Source: Blautia schinkii
GTDB lineage: Bacteria > Bacillota > Clostridia > Lachnospirales > Lachnospiraceae
Reading direction: 5' to 3'
Assembly (NCBI RefSeq): GCF_013304825.1
Contig: NZ_JAAWUO010000009.1
Span: 62,001-126,000, forward strand
Length of the DNA: 64,000 bases
Part shown: piece after piece, positions 53,756-62,512 of the stretch
Layout: each line of letters begins with the position of its first letter
Position numbering within the stretch: position 1 is the stretch's first letter
Position numbers and translations under genes: made by a program
The notes under the pieces: generated by a model
The model's database searches: none
Seen by the model: only the letters and a program-made list of their open reading frames with translations
What the model was told of the DNA's origin: nothing

Positions 53756-55151
53756 AAAAAAGAACAGACCGTTTACCTTTGTATCGGTGTTCTTTATATT
53801 GATTTTTGTCAGCCTGATCGGCTATCTTATTTATTTTGATGCAGTAAAAAGCGATGATTTTATCAACAGCCCATATAATACCAGACAGGATACTTTTTCG
53901 GATCGTGTTGTCCGTGGAAATATCCAGTCTTCAGATGGGGAAATCCTGGCTCAGACCGATGTGTCAGAGGACGGTACAGAGCAGAGAAATTATCCGTATG
54001 CCAATATTTTTGCCCATGCAGTAGGCTATGATACCAATGGCAAGAGCGGGCTGGAATCAGAAGCGAATTTCCAGCTTCTGACGTCTCATTCATTCTTCCT
54101 GGAGCAGATGAAAAATGAGTTTTCCGGGAAAAAGAATCAGGGAGATACTGTGATCTCCAGCCTTAATGCAGATCTGCAGACAACAGCCTATAATTCTCTG
54201 GGGGACAGAAGAGGAGCTGTTGTTGTGATGGAGCCGTCAACAGGAAGAATCCTTGCAATGGTGAGTAAGCCTGACTTTGATCCGAATACGATTGCTGAGA
54301 ACTGGGATACGTTGGTAAATGATGAGAGTAACAGCAGCCTTCTGAACCGTGCAACTAATGGCGCATATCCGCCCGGATCTACGTTCAAGATCGTTACAGC
54401 TCTTGATTATTTCAGGCAGAAAGGCTCATTGGAGGGATATTCCTATCTCTGCCAGGGAAGCATTACTGTGGATGACCATACGATCCGGTGCTACAATGGG
54501 ACTGTTCATGGACAGGAAGATTTCTATTCGGCATTTGCCCATTCCTGTAACTGTGCATTTGCGGATATGGGGCTTGGTCTGGGAGGAAGTTCCCTTCGAA
54601 GTACAGCGGAAGACCTGCTTTTTAATAAAGCCCTTCCATTGAATTCCTATAAAACAAGTAAATTTACACTGGAAAATAATTCGCCGAATCCACTGGTCAT
54701 GCAGACTTCTATTGGACAGGGAAATACTCTTGTTTCTCCAATGCATATGGCTATGATCACCAGCGCTATTGCAAATAACGGTGTTCTGATGAAACCGACT
54801 ATGATCGATAAGATCGTGAATAATTCCGGAGATACTATAAAGGAAACGGAAAAATCTGAATATAAACGTCTGATGACGAACAACGAGGCAAATATTCTTG
54901 GAAAACTGATGAAGAATGTGGTAGAGAACGGTACTGCATCTGCACTGAATGGACGCGGCTACACAGTAGCCGGAAAAACAGGTTCTGCAGAGTTTGATGA
55001 AAACGGTTCCAGCCATTCCTGGTTTGTGGGATATTCCAATGTAGATGATCCGGATATTGCTATCGCAGTAATTGTAGAAAACGGTGGAACAGGAAGCGAG
55101 GCAGCAGTTCCAATTGCAGCAGATGTATTTGATGCATATTATTTCGATTAA
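53658..55151 (+). CDS. class B penicillin-binding protein (transpeptidase)
   Basis: 497 aa from ATG 53658. Very basic/charged N-terminus, one membrane helix (residues 40-60), N-terminal PBP domain, and transpeptidase motifs SxxK (S241-K244), SCN (S296-N298) and KTG (K440-G442). Cross-links peptidoglycan with the SEDS partner encoded upstream. The reading overlaps the FtsW-like gene by 98 bases with no clean ribosome site; a TTG at 53673 is an alternative start. Confidence 0.9.
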   Translation: MRTRKLRRSEKKRLKEEERERRLRERDIARIRRKKNRPFTFVSVFFILIFVSLIGYLIYFDAVKSDDFINSPYNTRQDTFSDRVVRGNIQSSDGEILAQTDVSEDGTEQRNYPYANIFAHAVGYDTNGKSGLESEANFQLLTSHSFFLEQMKNEFSGKKNQGDTVISSLNADLQTTAYNSLGDRRGAVVVMEPSTGRILAMVSKPDFDPNTIAENWDTLVNDESNSSLLNRATNGAYPPGSTFKIVTALDYFRQKGSLEGYSYLCQGSITVDDHTIRCYNGTVHGQEDFYSAFAHSCNCAFADMGLGLGGSSLRSTAEDLLFNKALPLNSYKTSKFTLENNSPNPLVMQTSIGQGNTLVSPMHMAMITSAIANNGVLMKPTMIDKIVNNSGDTIKETEKSEYKRLMTNNEANILGKLMKNVVENGTASALNGRGYTVAGKTGSAEFDENGSSHSWFVGYSNVDDPDIAIAVIVENGGTGSEAAVPIAADVFDAYYFD

Positions 55152-55187
55152 ATTTAAGAAATTGAAATAGTATCTGTTTCTTGCCCC

Positions 55188-55216
55188 TTGCCTATCGGAC
55201 AAAAAAGAGGTATACT
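55188..55216 (+). promoter_or_regulatory. promoter of the Nudix gene
   Basis: TTGCCT 55188-55193, 17-base spacer, TATACT 55211-55216, 44 bases before the ATG. Confidence 0.6.
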
Positions 55217-55259
55217 GTAACCAGTGCAAAAGACACACGCATTACAGGAGGATTGCAAT

Positions 55260-55715
55260 ATGATAGAAGCAACAAGCTGTGGCGGTGTGGTAATTCATCG
55301 GGGTAAGATCCTGGCATTGTATAAATCCTACAGGAACCGTTATGAAGGATGGGTGCTTCCCAAAGGAACCGTAGAAAAGGGAGAGACTTATGAGCAGACT
55401 GCTTTGCGTGAAGTAAAGGAAGAAGCAGGCGTGAGAGCTTCCATTGTGAAGTATATTGGTAAGAGTCAGTATAATTTCACTGTTCCGGAGGACGTGGTAA
55501 TGAAAGAGGTACACTGGTATCTCATGATAGCTGATAATTATCATAGCAAGCCCCAGCGTGAGGAATACTTTGTAGATTCCGGATATTATAAGTTTCATGA
55601 GATTTATCATCTTCTCCGTTTTTCCAACGAGAAGCATATTGTGGAACAGGCCTATCAGGAATATCTGGAGATGCGAAGTGAAGGCATCTGGGCGAAACAG
55701 CAGAAGTATTTTTAG
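55260..55715 (+). CDS. Nudix hydrolase
   Basis: 151 aa. Full Nudix box: G36, E42, R50-E51, E54-E55, G57 (GTVEKGETYEQTALREVKEE then AGV). Hydrolyses a nucleoside diphosphate linked to another group; substrate not deducible, though the shape resembles Ap4A/(d)NTP pyrophosphatases. The ATG at 55260 follows ACAGGAGG; the upstream GTG extension to 55224 is rejected. Confidence 0.93.
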   Translation: MIEATSCGGVVIHRGKILALYKSYRNRYEGWVLPKGTVEKGETYEQTALREVKEEAGVRASIVKYIGKSQYNFTVPEDVVMKEVHWYLMIADNYHSKPQREEYFVDSGYYKFHEIYHLLRFSNEKHIVEQAYQEYLEMRSEGIWAKQQKYF

Positions 55716-55782
55716 CAACAGGGCAGGGCTGTGTATTTACGCAGCCCTGTTTGACATTAACTGACAGGGAGGTGACTGCAGG

Positions 55783-56094
55783 ATGCTGAAATGGATACGA
55801 AATTATTACGTCGGGGAAGACGTTAAGAATCCTGGACGGGCAAGAGCCAGGATTATTGTGGGAAAATTTGTTCCAGGTGTTTATGTGGTCACATTGTCAG
55901 ATAATCCTGGAAATGTTCTGGAGATCCTTTCTACTGCAGAGTTGATGCAGCGGACTGTCAGGATGATCTGCCCTCCTGTTGTGGGGATCGCCAATGGCAG
56001 AGAAGGAGCGATCCGAATGGTGCAGGAGATCGTTGAAGAGGTCTTCAGGGAAACAGGTGATTTGAAAATAAGAGAATATCTGGAGAACAGGTGA
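55783..56094 (+). CDS. hypothetical protein, unknown family
   Basis: 103 aa, soluble, no signal peptide. Compact alpha/beta pattern: RARARIIVGKFVPGVYVVTLSDNPGNVLEIL, then MICPPVVGIANGREGAIRMVQEIVEEVF. Strong ribosome site (AGGGAGG) and the 4-base gap to the DUF2953 gene make it real and co-expressed with a YtfI/YtfJ-like pair. Probably a conserved clostridial family; I cannot name a function. Confidence 0.7.
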   Translation: MLKWIRNYYVGEDVKNPGRARARIIVGKFVPGVYVVTLSDNPGNVLEILSTAELMQRTVRMICPPVVGIANGREGAIRMVQEIVEEVFRETGDLKIREYLENR

Positions 56095-56098
56095 ACAG

Positions 56099-57295
56099 AT
56101 GCTGCATATATTATGGCTGATAATTAAATGGATACTGATCCTTCTGGGGATCCTTGCAGGACTGATCTTGCTGATCCTTCTGTTGCTTCTGTTCTGTCCT
56201 GTGCGCTATAAAGGAAAAGCTGCGAAAGAACGGAGTGCAGGAATTAAAGAGGTGGAAGCTTCGGGGGAGGTCAGCTGGCTGTTTCACGGAATTGCCGTGA
56301 GAGCTTTTTTCCGAAACGGAAGTCCTGGGATGGAATTTTATATTTTGGGAATTCCGCTCTCGAAATTCAGAGGAGTCTTCCAAAGAAAAAAGAAAAAATC
56401 TTCTGCTCATACAGCTGAAAAAAAGGAGAAAAAGAGGGTTCCGTCCGAATTACGGAAACATGAAAACAGCAGGGAAGAACAGAAACAGGAAGTAAAGATT
56501 ATTGAAGAACCGGATAATGTTCCGATTGAGATTATATCTGCGGATTTTGAAGGTACTGATATAGAGGGTGATTCGAGGAAGGAAGCAACTGAGGGAGTCT
56601 GTGAGTTTCAGAATAAAGATAATGAAAACGCAGATAAAACTTCTGAAACAACAGAAAATGAGCAAATTCCGACACAGAAGTCACAGAAATTTGAGAAAAT
56701 CAGAGAGATAGCGAAAGATGAAGAAAAGGAATTTTCTTCAGAAGAACAGAACTCTCAAAACAAGATCATAAGCTTAATTTCTGAAATAGCGGGAAAAATA
56801 AAAAAAGCAGTTCTTGGCATTCTGGCTGCGGTACAAAGCTTTTTGGGAATTCCATCTAAAATATTCCAAAAAATTCAGAATTTCAGATTAACAATCAAAA
56901 AATTCTGTGGTAACATTAACTGGTATAAGGAATTTATCGATCATCCCCGTACCAGAGAAGCACTTTCTCTTGTATGGAAAGATGCAAAGAAACTGATACG
57001 GCATATCTTTCCTACCAGGATCAAAGGCAGGATCATATTTGGATGTGAAGATCCTTCCGTTACGGGAACCGTGCTGGCAGTTCTTGGCATGACAATTCCT
57101 TTTCATAAGAATGCAATAGCAGTGACTCCTCTCTTTGACAGTGAGAATGTTCTGGAGGGAGAGGTCATGCTTAGTGGCCGGATTTACGGAGCGATGCTTC
57201 TTAAGACGGCAGCAGAGCTTTATTTCAATAAAAATATTAAATACGTCATCCGCCGATGGAGACATAAGGAGGTAAATCATGGAGAAAGAGAATAA
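56099..57295 (+). CDS. DUF2953 domain-containing membrane protein (YtfI-like)
   Basis: 398 aa. N-terminal membrane helix (WILILLGILAGLILLILLLLL) followed by CPVRYKGKA, a long Lys/Glu-rich low-complexity linker (~100-230), and a C-terminal DUF2953 core (FPTRIKGRIIFGCEDPSVTG, TVLAVLGMTIPF). The linker makes it far longer than B. subtilis YtfI. Overlaps the YtfJ/GerW-like gene by 17 bases, the same pairing as ytfI-ytfJ. Confidence 0.85.
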   Translation: MLHILWLIIKWILILLGILAGLILLILLLLLFCPVRYKGKAAKERSAGIKEVEASGEVSWLFHGIAVRAFFRNGSPGMEFYILGIPLSKFRGVFQRKKKKSSAHTAEKKEKKRVPSELRKHENSREEQKQEVKIIEEPDNVPIEIISADFEGTDIEGDSRKEATEGVCEFQNKDNENADKTSETTENEQIPTQKSQKFEKIREIAKDEEKEFSSEEQNSQNKIISLISEIAGKIKKAVLGILAAVQSFLGIPSKIFQKIQNFRLTIKKFCGNINWYKEFIDHPRTREALSLVWKDAKKLIRHIFPTRIKGRIIFGCEDPSVTGTVLAVLGMTIPFHKNAIAVTPLFDSENVLEGEVMLSGRIYGAMLLKTAAELYFNKNIKYVIRRWRHKEVNHGERE

Positions 57296-57647
57296 TTTCA
57301 AGGATACCGTGAATTCATTATTTAAGGGAATGGATGGATTTGTATCTGCCAAGACAGTTGTAGGCGATGCCATTCATGTAGGCGATACCATCATTCTTCC
57401 TCTTGTTGATGTATCTTTCGGTGTGGGAGCCGGAGCTTTTGAAGGAGACAAGAAGAACAACGGAGGAGGCGGTCTTGCCGGTAAGATGACACCGTGTGCA
57501 GTACTTGTCATCCAGAATGGAACGACTAAGCTTGTAAATGTAAAGAATCAGGATGGACTTACCAAGGTCCTGGATATGGTTCCTGATTTTGTGAATCGAT
57601 TTGTACCGGGAGCAGGCGGAGATTCTGAGGATGAGACGGAAGAATAG
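57279..57647 (+). CDS. GerW/YtfJ family sporulation protein
   Basis: 122 aa. VVGDAIHVGDTIILPLVDVSFGVGAGAFEG and a Gly-rich GGGGLAGKMTPCAVLVI are the YtfJ/GerW signature. In Bacillus it sits in the spore inner membrane region and is needed for SleB-dependent germination; homologues also occur in non-sporulating gut clostridia. AAGGAGG precedes the ATG inside the DUF2953 gene. Confidence 0.92.
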   Translation: MEKENNFKDTVNSLFKGMDGFVSAKTVVGDAIHVGDTIILPLVDVSFGVGAGAFEGDKKNNGGGGLAGKMTPCAVLVIQNGTTKLVNVKNQDGLTKVLDMVPDFVNRFVPGAGGDSEDETEE

Positions 57648-57719
57648 AAGCAGCTGACGGTACTCAGATTGATTTTAAGGCATATACTGTAATAAGTAAA
57701 TGATAGCAGGCTGACTGAA

Positions 57720-57857
57720 ATGGGAAAGCTAACCGGATTTATGCTGTTTTTTATCGGTGTAGGAATGGTGTTAGGAATACTTATTACTGAGAATTTTATT
57801 GTAATCTCCATAGCAGTAGTGTGTCTGCTATGCGGATACCATATGTTTTGCAGATGA
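57720..57857 (+). CDS. small membrane protein (45 aa)
   Basis: ATG at 57720 opens a 45-aa frame: GKLTGFMLFFIGVGMVLGIL then ENFIVISIAVVCLLCGYHMF, two membrane helices in a hairpin. No strong ribosome site, but the terminator directly after the stop (57857) suggests an expressed unit. Similar small proteins follow ytfJ in related genomes as far as I recall; function unknown. Confidence 0.6.
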   Translation: MGKLTGFMLFFIGVGMVLGILITENFIVISIAVVCLLCGYHMFCR

Positions 57858-57894
57858 ACGGGAAGTGTGCGGTATGCAGGCTTCCCGTTTTTTG
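57857..57894 (+). terminator. rho-independent terminator
   Basis: AACGGGAAG (57857-57865) pairs with CTTCCCGTT (57881-57889), followed by TTTTT. Confidence 0.85.
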
Positions 57895-57900
57895 CAAATA

Positions 57901-57937
57901 AAAATACAAAAAAACAGCCCCCGCACAATACGGGGGC
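57901..57937 (-). terminator. terminator of rpmB
   Basis: On the minus strand GCCCCCG (57937-57931) pairs with CGGGGGC (57923-57917), then TGTTTTTTTG. Confidence 0.85.
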
Positions 57938-57949
57938 ATACGCTACTAC

Positions 57950-58138
57950 TTACGCTCTTTCAACTTTTCCGGATCTTAAACAAGAAGTACATACATACAT
58001 TTTCTTTGCTCCGCCGGCAGTTGTTTTTACTCTGACGGATTTAACGTTAGATTTCCACATTTTGTTGGATCTTCTATGGGAATGACTCACATTGTTTCCG
58101 AAATGAGCTCCTTTATCGCAGATTGCACATTTAGCCAT
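57950..58138 (-). CDS. rpmB: 50S ribosomal protein L28
   Basis: 62 aa. MAKCAICDKGAHFGNNVSHS with HRRSNKMWKSNV is diagnostic. Two CxxC pairs (C4-C7 and YVCTSCL near the end) make this the zinc-binding C+ form. The ATG at 58138 lies behind AAAGGAGG on the minus strand; the three extra upstream codons are not used. Divergent from asp23, as in B. subtilis rpmB / yloU. Confidence 0.97.
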   Translation of the reverse strand: MAKCAICDKGAHFGNNVSHSHRRSNKMWKSNVKSVRVKTTAGGAKKMYVCTSCLRSGKVERA

Positions 58139-58168
58139 GAATAGCACCTCCTTTTATCAACAGTCACC

Positions 58169-58197
58169 ATTTTAACAGATGAATTGCTCTTTTGCAA
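58169..58197 (-). promoter_or_regulatory. promoter of rpmB
   Basis: Minus strand: TTGCAA (58197-58192), 17-base spacer, TAAAAT (58174-58169). Confidence 0.65.
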
Positions 58198-58222
58198 GCA
58201 AAAAAAGGAAATTTGTAAAAAA

Positions 58223-58287
58223 TTCTGTAAAGAGGTTTTTTACAGAATAAATTAAGCGTTGTGTTCCAGGCAAAAAAAGGGTATAAT
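58223..58287 (+). promoter_or_regulatory. inverted repeat plus promoter of asp23
   Basis: Promoter TTGTGT 58259-58264, 17-base spacer, TATAAT 58282-58287. Just upstream TTCTGTAAA (58223-58231) and TTTACAGAA (58239-58247) form a perfect 9-base inverted repeat, a possible operator shared with the divergent rpmB promoter. Confidence 0.6.
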
Positions 58288-58336
58288 GAATCTATATAAT
58301 TATACTAATTTTAAATGAAACAATGGAGGTACCCAT

Positions 58337-58696
58337 ATGAATGGACGTATAAATTCCGGATTGGGCCAGATTGTAATTGATACGGATGTCATTGCAACTT
58401 ATGCCGGCAGTGTGGCAGTAGAGTGCTTTGGCATTATCGGAATGGCAGCTATCAGCATGAAAGACGGACTGGTTAAACTTTTACGTATTGACAGTCTGAA
58501 ACATGGAATCAGTGTGAAGATTACAGATGATAACAAGATCCAGCTGAATTTTCATGTTATTGTGGCATATGGCGTGAATATCAGCACCATTGCAGATAAT
58601 CTTGTCAACAATGTGAAATATAAAGTCGAAGCCTTTACAGGAATGGAGATCGAGAAGATCAACATCATGGTTGAGGGCGTACGTGCAATAGATTAG
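58337..58696 (+). CDS. Asp23/Gls24 family envelope stress protein (YloU-like)
   Basis: 119 aa. GLGQIVIDTDVIATYAGSVAVECFGIIGMA and VIVAYGVNISTIADNLVNNVKYKVE identify the Asp23 domain. Found in the rpmB-yloU-yloV-recG arrangement; exact role unclear, linked to envelope homeostasis in Gram-positives. ATGGAGGT precedes the ATG. Confidence 0.95.
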   Translation: MNGRINSGLGQIVIDTDVIATYAGSVAVECFGIIGMAAISMKDGLVKLLRIDSLKHGISVKITDDNKIQLNFHVIVAYGVNISTIADNLVNNVKYKVEAFTGMEIEKINIMVEGVRAID

Positions 58697-58713
58697 GTTT
58701 AGAGGAGGAACTT

Positions 58714-60375
58714 GTGGTGAATAACAAAACCATAGATGCTAAAATACTTTCCAGGATGTTTCTGGCCGGAGCCAAGAACCTGGAAGCGAAGAAAGAATGG
58801 ATCAACGAATTGAATGTGTTTCCCGTACCTGACGGGGATACGGGAACGAACATGACGCTTACCATCATGTCTGCCGCTTCCGAGGTAGGAGCTCTTGAGA
58901 ATCCGGATATGGAGACTCTGGCGAAAGCAATTTCTTCCGGTTCTCTTCGTGGTGCCAGAGGTAACTCAGGTGTTATCCTGTCACAGCTGCTTCGAGGCTT
59001 TACAAGAGGAGTACGTAAGCTGACAGATCTGGATGCCCCAGCCATTGCCGCAGCTATGGAACGAGGTGTTGAGACTGCATACAAGGCAGTTATGAAGCCG
59101 AAGGAAGGAACCATCCTGACTGTAGCCAGAGCTGCAGCAGATAAAGCTATCGAGCTTGCCGATGGGGCAGAGGATCTGAATTCATTCTTTGACGGAATCT
59201 TCCAGCATGCCGAAGAGACACTTGCAAGAACGCCGGAGATGCTTCCGGTACTGAAAGAGGCAGGTGTTGTAGATTCAGGCGGTCAGGGACTTCTGGAAGT
59301 ATTCCGCGGAGCTATTGACGGATATCACGGAAAGGAAGTAGATTACTCCCAGTTTGAGGCATCAGCTGCTCCCAAAATTACTAAGATTTCTCCGCAGGCA
59401 GAGGCAGATATCAAGTTTGGTTACTGTACAGAGTTTATCATTCTTCTCGAGAAAACACTTCCGCAGGAAGAAATTACCCGTTTCCGTGAATTTCTTGATT
59501 CCATTGGTGATTCCATCGTACTGGTAGCAGATGACGAGATCGTTAAAGTACACGTACACACCAATCATCCTGGACAGGCATTCGAGCGGGCACTCACATA
59601 CGGACAGCTTTCCCGAATGAAGATCGACAACATGCGTGAAGAGCACCAGGAGAAGCTGATCAAAGATGCGGAGAAGCTTGCCAGAGAGCAGGCTGAGAAG
59701 GAGAAAGAGCCGCCGAAGGATTACGGATTTATTTCCGTATCTGTAGGAGAGGGTCTTTCCGGAATTTTCCGTGAGCTTGGTGTAGATTATCTGATCGAGG
59801 GCGGCCAGACCATGAATCCAAGTACAGAGGACATGCTTAATGCTATTGATAAAGTAAATGCAAAAACAATTTATATTTTCCCGAATAATAAGAATATTAT
59901 CCTTGCAGCTAACCAGGCGAGAGACCTTACAGAGGATAAAGAGATCATTGTAGTGCCGACCAAAACTATTCCTCAGGGAATTTCCGCTATGATCAGTTTT
60001 GTTCCGGAGAAAGGCGGCGAGGAGAATCTTGCTTCCATGACAGATGCGATCTCCAGAGTAAAGACAGGCCAGGTTACTTATGCGGTTCGTGATACACGTA
60101 TTGACGACAAGGAGATCCATGAGGGAGATATCATGGGAATCGGTGATGCAGGTATCCTTGCAGTAGGAAAAGAACGTCTCCAGGTAGCTGAGGAGATGGT
60201 AGCAGAGATGATTGATGAGGAATCTGAGATCATCAGTGTATATTATGGTGAGGATGTATCTGAAGAAGATGCAGAAGCTCTTTCCGATGCGCTTACTGAG
60301 AAGTATCCGGAGTGCGAGGTTGAGCTGAACCAGGGTGGACAGCCGATTTACTACTATCTGATTTCCGTAGAATAA
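58714..60375 (+). CDS. DAK2 domain fatty acid kinase-like protein (YloV/FakA)
   Basis: 553 aa from a GTG (58714 or 58717). DAK2 kinase domain: NVFPVPDGDTGTNMTLTI (metal-binding Asp triad), GARGNSGVILSQLLRGF and VDSGGQGLLEVFRG; then a middle domain and the C-terminal DAK1-like/DUF1949-type part with Cys absent. FakA phosphorylates fatty acids bound to FakB proteins. Strong AGAGGAGG ribosome site; 10 bases from recG. Confidence 0.94.
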   Translation: MVNNKTIDAKILSRMFLAGAKNLEAKKEWINELNVFPVPDGDTGTNMTLTIMSAASEVGALENPDMETLAKAISSGSLRGARGNSGVILSQLLRGFTRGVRKLTDLDAPAIAAAMERGVETAYKAVMKPKEGTILTVARAAADKAIELADGAEDLNSFFDGIFQHAEETLARTPEMLPVLKEAGVVDSGGQGLLEVFRGAIDGYHGKEVDYSQFEASAAPKITKISPQAEADIKFGYCTEFIILLEKTLPQEEITRFREFLDSIGDSIVLVADDEIVKVHVHTNHPGQAFERALTYGQLSRMKIDNMREEHQEKLIKDAEKLAREQAEKEKEPPKDYGFISVSVGEGLSGIFRELGVDYLIEGGQTMNPSTEDMLNAIDKVNAKTIYIFPNNKNIILAANQARDLTEDKEIIVVPTKTIPQGISAMISFVPEKGGEENLASMTDAISRVKTGQVTYAVRDTRIDDKEIHEGDIMGIGDAGILAVGKERLQVAEEMVAEMIDEESEIISVYYGEDVSEEDAEALSDALTEKYPECEVELNQGGQPIYYYLISVE

Positions 60376-60385
60376 GAGTAAAAAA

Positions 60386-62446
60386 ATGAATGATAAGACA
60401 CCTTTACGTGAATTAAAAGGTGTGGGTGAAAAAACAGAGAAGCTTTTCCAGAAGATCGGGATCACGACTGCGGATGAGCTTCTCCGTTATTATCCGCGCA
60501 CTTATGATGTATATGAGGAACCTGTGGAGATCGCATCTGCCGAGGAGGAGAAAACAGTCTCTATCCGCGTCACTGTAGCCACCAGTATTTATATTAACCA
60601 GGTAAGAAATCTTCAGATCCTGACAACAACTGTGGCAGATGCTAGCGGCAGATTACCGGTTGCCTGGTTCAATGCACCTTATTTAAAAGGGACGATTAAA
60701 AAAGGCAGTGTATTCATCCTTCGTGGAAAGATCACCAGAAAAAAAGGCCGTCCCCAGATGGAACATCCGGAGATTTTTACCCCTGCAGCATATGCGGAGA
60801 TCGTTCACAGCATGCAGCCTGTATACGGCTTGACCAAAGGCCTTTCCAACAAAGCAATCACCAAGCTGGTACATCAGGTTCTGGATACAAGACCTCTTCA
60901 TGGAGAATATCTGCCGGAGGAACTACGGGAACGATATCAGCTTGCAGATGCTAATTATGCGATTCGGACTATTCATTTTCCTAAAAATATGCAGGAGCTT
61001 CTTACAGCCAGGAAGCGCCTGGTATTTGATGAATTTCTTCTGTTTGTACTGGCAGTGCAGCTGCTGAAAGAAAAAACAGAAGAAGCTTCCAATACTTTTC
61101 CAATGAAACCGGTGTGGACAACAGAAGAGATCATAGAAGGACTTCCCTATGATCTGACCGGAGCCCAGAAGAATGTATGGCATGAGATCGAGATGGATCT
61201 GAGCGGCCATAAACTGATGTCCAGGCTTGTGCAGGGAGATGTTGGAAGTGGTAAGACCGTGATTGCATTTTTATCCATGGTACTTTCGGCAGAGAACGGA
61301 TTTCAGAGTGCGCTGATGGTGCCTACGGAGGTTCTGGCCAATCAGCATTATGAAGGCTTTCTGAAACTGATGGAAGAACAGAATCTCACTTCCTGCCATC
61401 CGGTGCTTCTGACAGGTTCTACCACAGCCAGGCAGAAACGTGAAATCTATCAGAAAATCGCATCCGGAGAGGTGAATGTGATCATAGGAACCCATGCTCT
61501 GATTCAGGAAAAAGTGGAATATAAGAATCTTGGCCTTGTGATCACAGATGAGCAGCACAGGTTCGGTGTTCGCCAGAGGGAAGCACTGACAACAAGAGGA
61601 AATCCACCGCACGTTCTTGTTATGAGCGCAACGCCTATTCCCAGGACACTGGCGATCATTTTGTACGGAGATCTGGATATTTCCATTATTGATGAGCTCC
61701 CTGCAAAAAGGCTTCCTATTAAGAACTGCGTGGTAGGAACGGCCTATCGCCCCAAGGCTTATTCTTTTATCGAAAAACAGGTGCAGATGGGAAGACAGGC
61801 TTATGTGATCTGCCCAATGGTGGAAGAAAGCGAAGGACTGGATGCAGAGAATGTCACAGATTATGCCAGAAAGCTTCAGGAAGTTCTGCCTGACGAGATC
61901 AGAGTAGAGATCCTTCACGGCAAAATGAAGCCAAAAGAAAAGAACAGGATCATGGAGGCCTTTGCTTCCGGAGAAATCCAGGTGCTGGTATCTACAACAG
62001 TTGTGGAGGTTGGAGTCAATGTCCCCAATGCAACAGTTATGATGGTGGAGAATGCAGAACGTTTCGGTCTGGCTCAGCTTCACCAGCTCCGCGGCCGTGT
62101 AGGGCGTGGGGAATACCAGTCTTACTGCATTTTTATCCAGGGAAATAATGAGGAAGATACTTCCAAACGTTTGAAGATCCTCAATGAATCCAATGACGGA
62201 TTTTATATAGCTGGAGAAGACCTGAAGCTCCGTGGGCCGGGAGATCTTTTTGGCATCCGTCAGAGCGGACTGATGGAATTTAAGATCGGAGATATATACA
62301 ATGATGCGGGGATCCTGAAGAATGCAAGTGAGGCAGCCGGTGAGATCCTGGCACTGGATTTTGACCTTCGCCTGCCCCAGCATGAGGCTTTAAAAGAGCG
62401 GCTTAAGGGGTATATGAGCGAAGATCTGGAAAATCTGGGGATCTGA
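60386..62446 (+). CDS. recG: ATP-dependent DNA helicase RecG
   Basis: 686 aa. N-terminal wedge/OB domain (VGEKTEKLFQKIGITTADELLRYYPRTYDVY), helicase domain with Walker A GDVGSGKTV, DEQH box (VITDEQHRFGVRQR), SATPIPRT, and motifs V-VI (ATVMMVENAERFGLAQLHQLRGRVGRG), ending in the TRG-type segment. Rescues stalled forks and reverses Holliday junction intermediates. Full family length. Confidence 0.97.
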   Translation: MNDKTPLRELKGVGEKTEKLFQKIGITTADELLRYYPRTYDVYEEPVEIASAEEEKTVSIRVTVATSIYINQVRNLQILTTTVADASGRLPVAWFNAPYLKGTIKKGSVFILRGKITRKKGRPQMEHPEIFTPAAYAEIVHSMQPVYGLTKGLSNKAITKLVHQVLDTRPLHGEYLPEELRERYQLADANYAIRTIHFPKNMQELLTARKRLVFDEFLLFVLAVQLLKEKTEEASNTFPMKPVWTTEEIIEGLPYDLTGAQKNVWHEIEMDLSGHKLMSRLVQGDVGSGKTVIAFLSMVLSAENGFQSALMVPTEVLANQHYEGFLKLMEEQNLTSCHPVLLTGSTTARQKREIYQKIASGEVNVIIGTHALIQEKVEYKNLGLVITDEQHRFGVRQREALTTRGNPPHVLVMSATPIPRTLAIILYGDLDISIIDELPAKRLPIKNCVVGTAYRPKAYSFIEKQVQMGRQAYVICPMVEESEGLDAENVTDYARKLQEVLPDEIRVEILHGKMKPKEKNRIMEAFASGEIQVLVSTTVVEVGVNVPNATVMMVENAERFGLAQLHQLRGRVGRGEYQSYCIFIQGNNEEDTSKRLKILNESNDGFYIAGEDLKLRGPGDLFGIRQSGLMEFKIGDIYNDAGILKNASEAAGEILALDFDLRLPQHEALKERLKGYMSEDLENLGI

Positions 62447-62512
62447 TTGGATGGAGCAAAGCGAAGAATCAGAACTTCGTTTTAGTATAAAAAGAAAAAG
62501 GGAGAAAACAGG

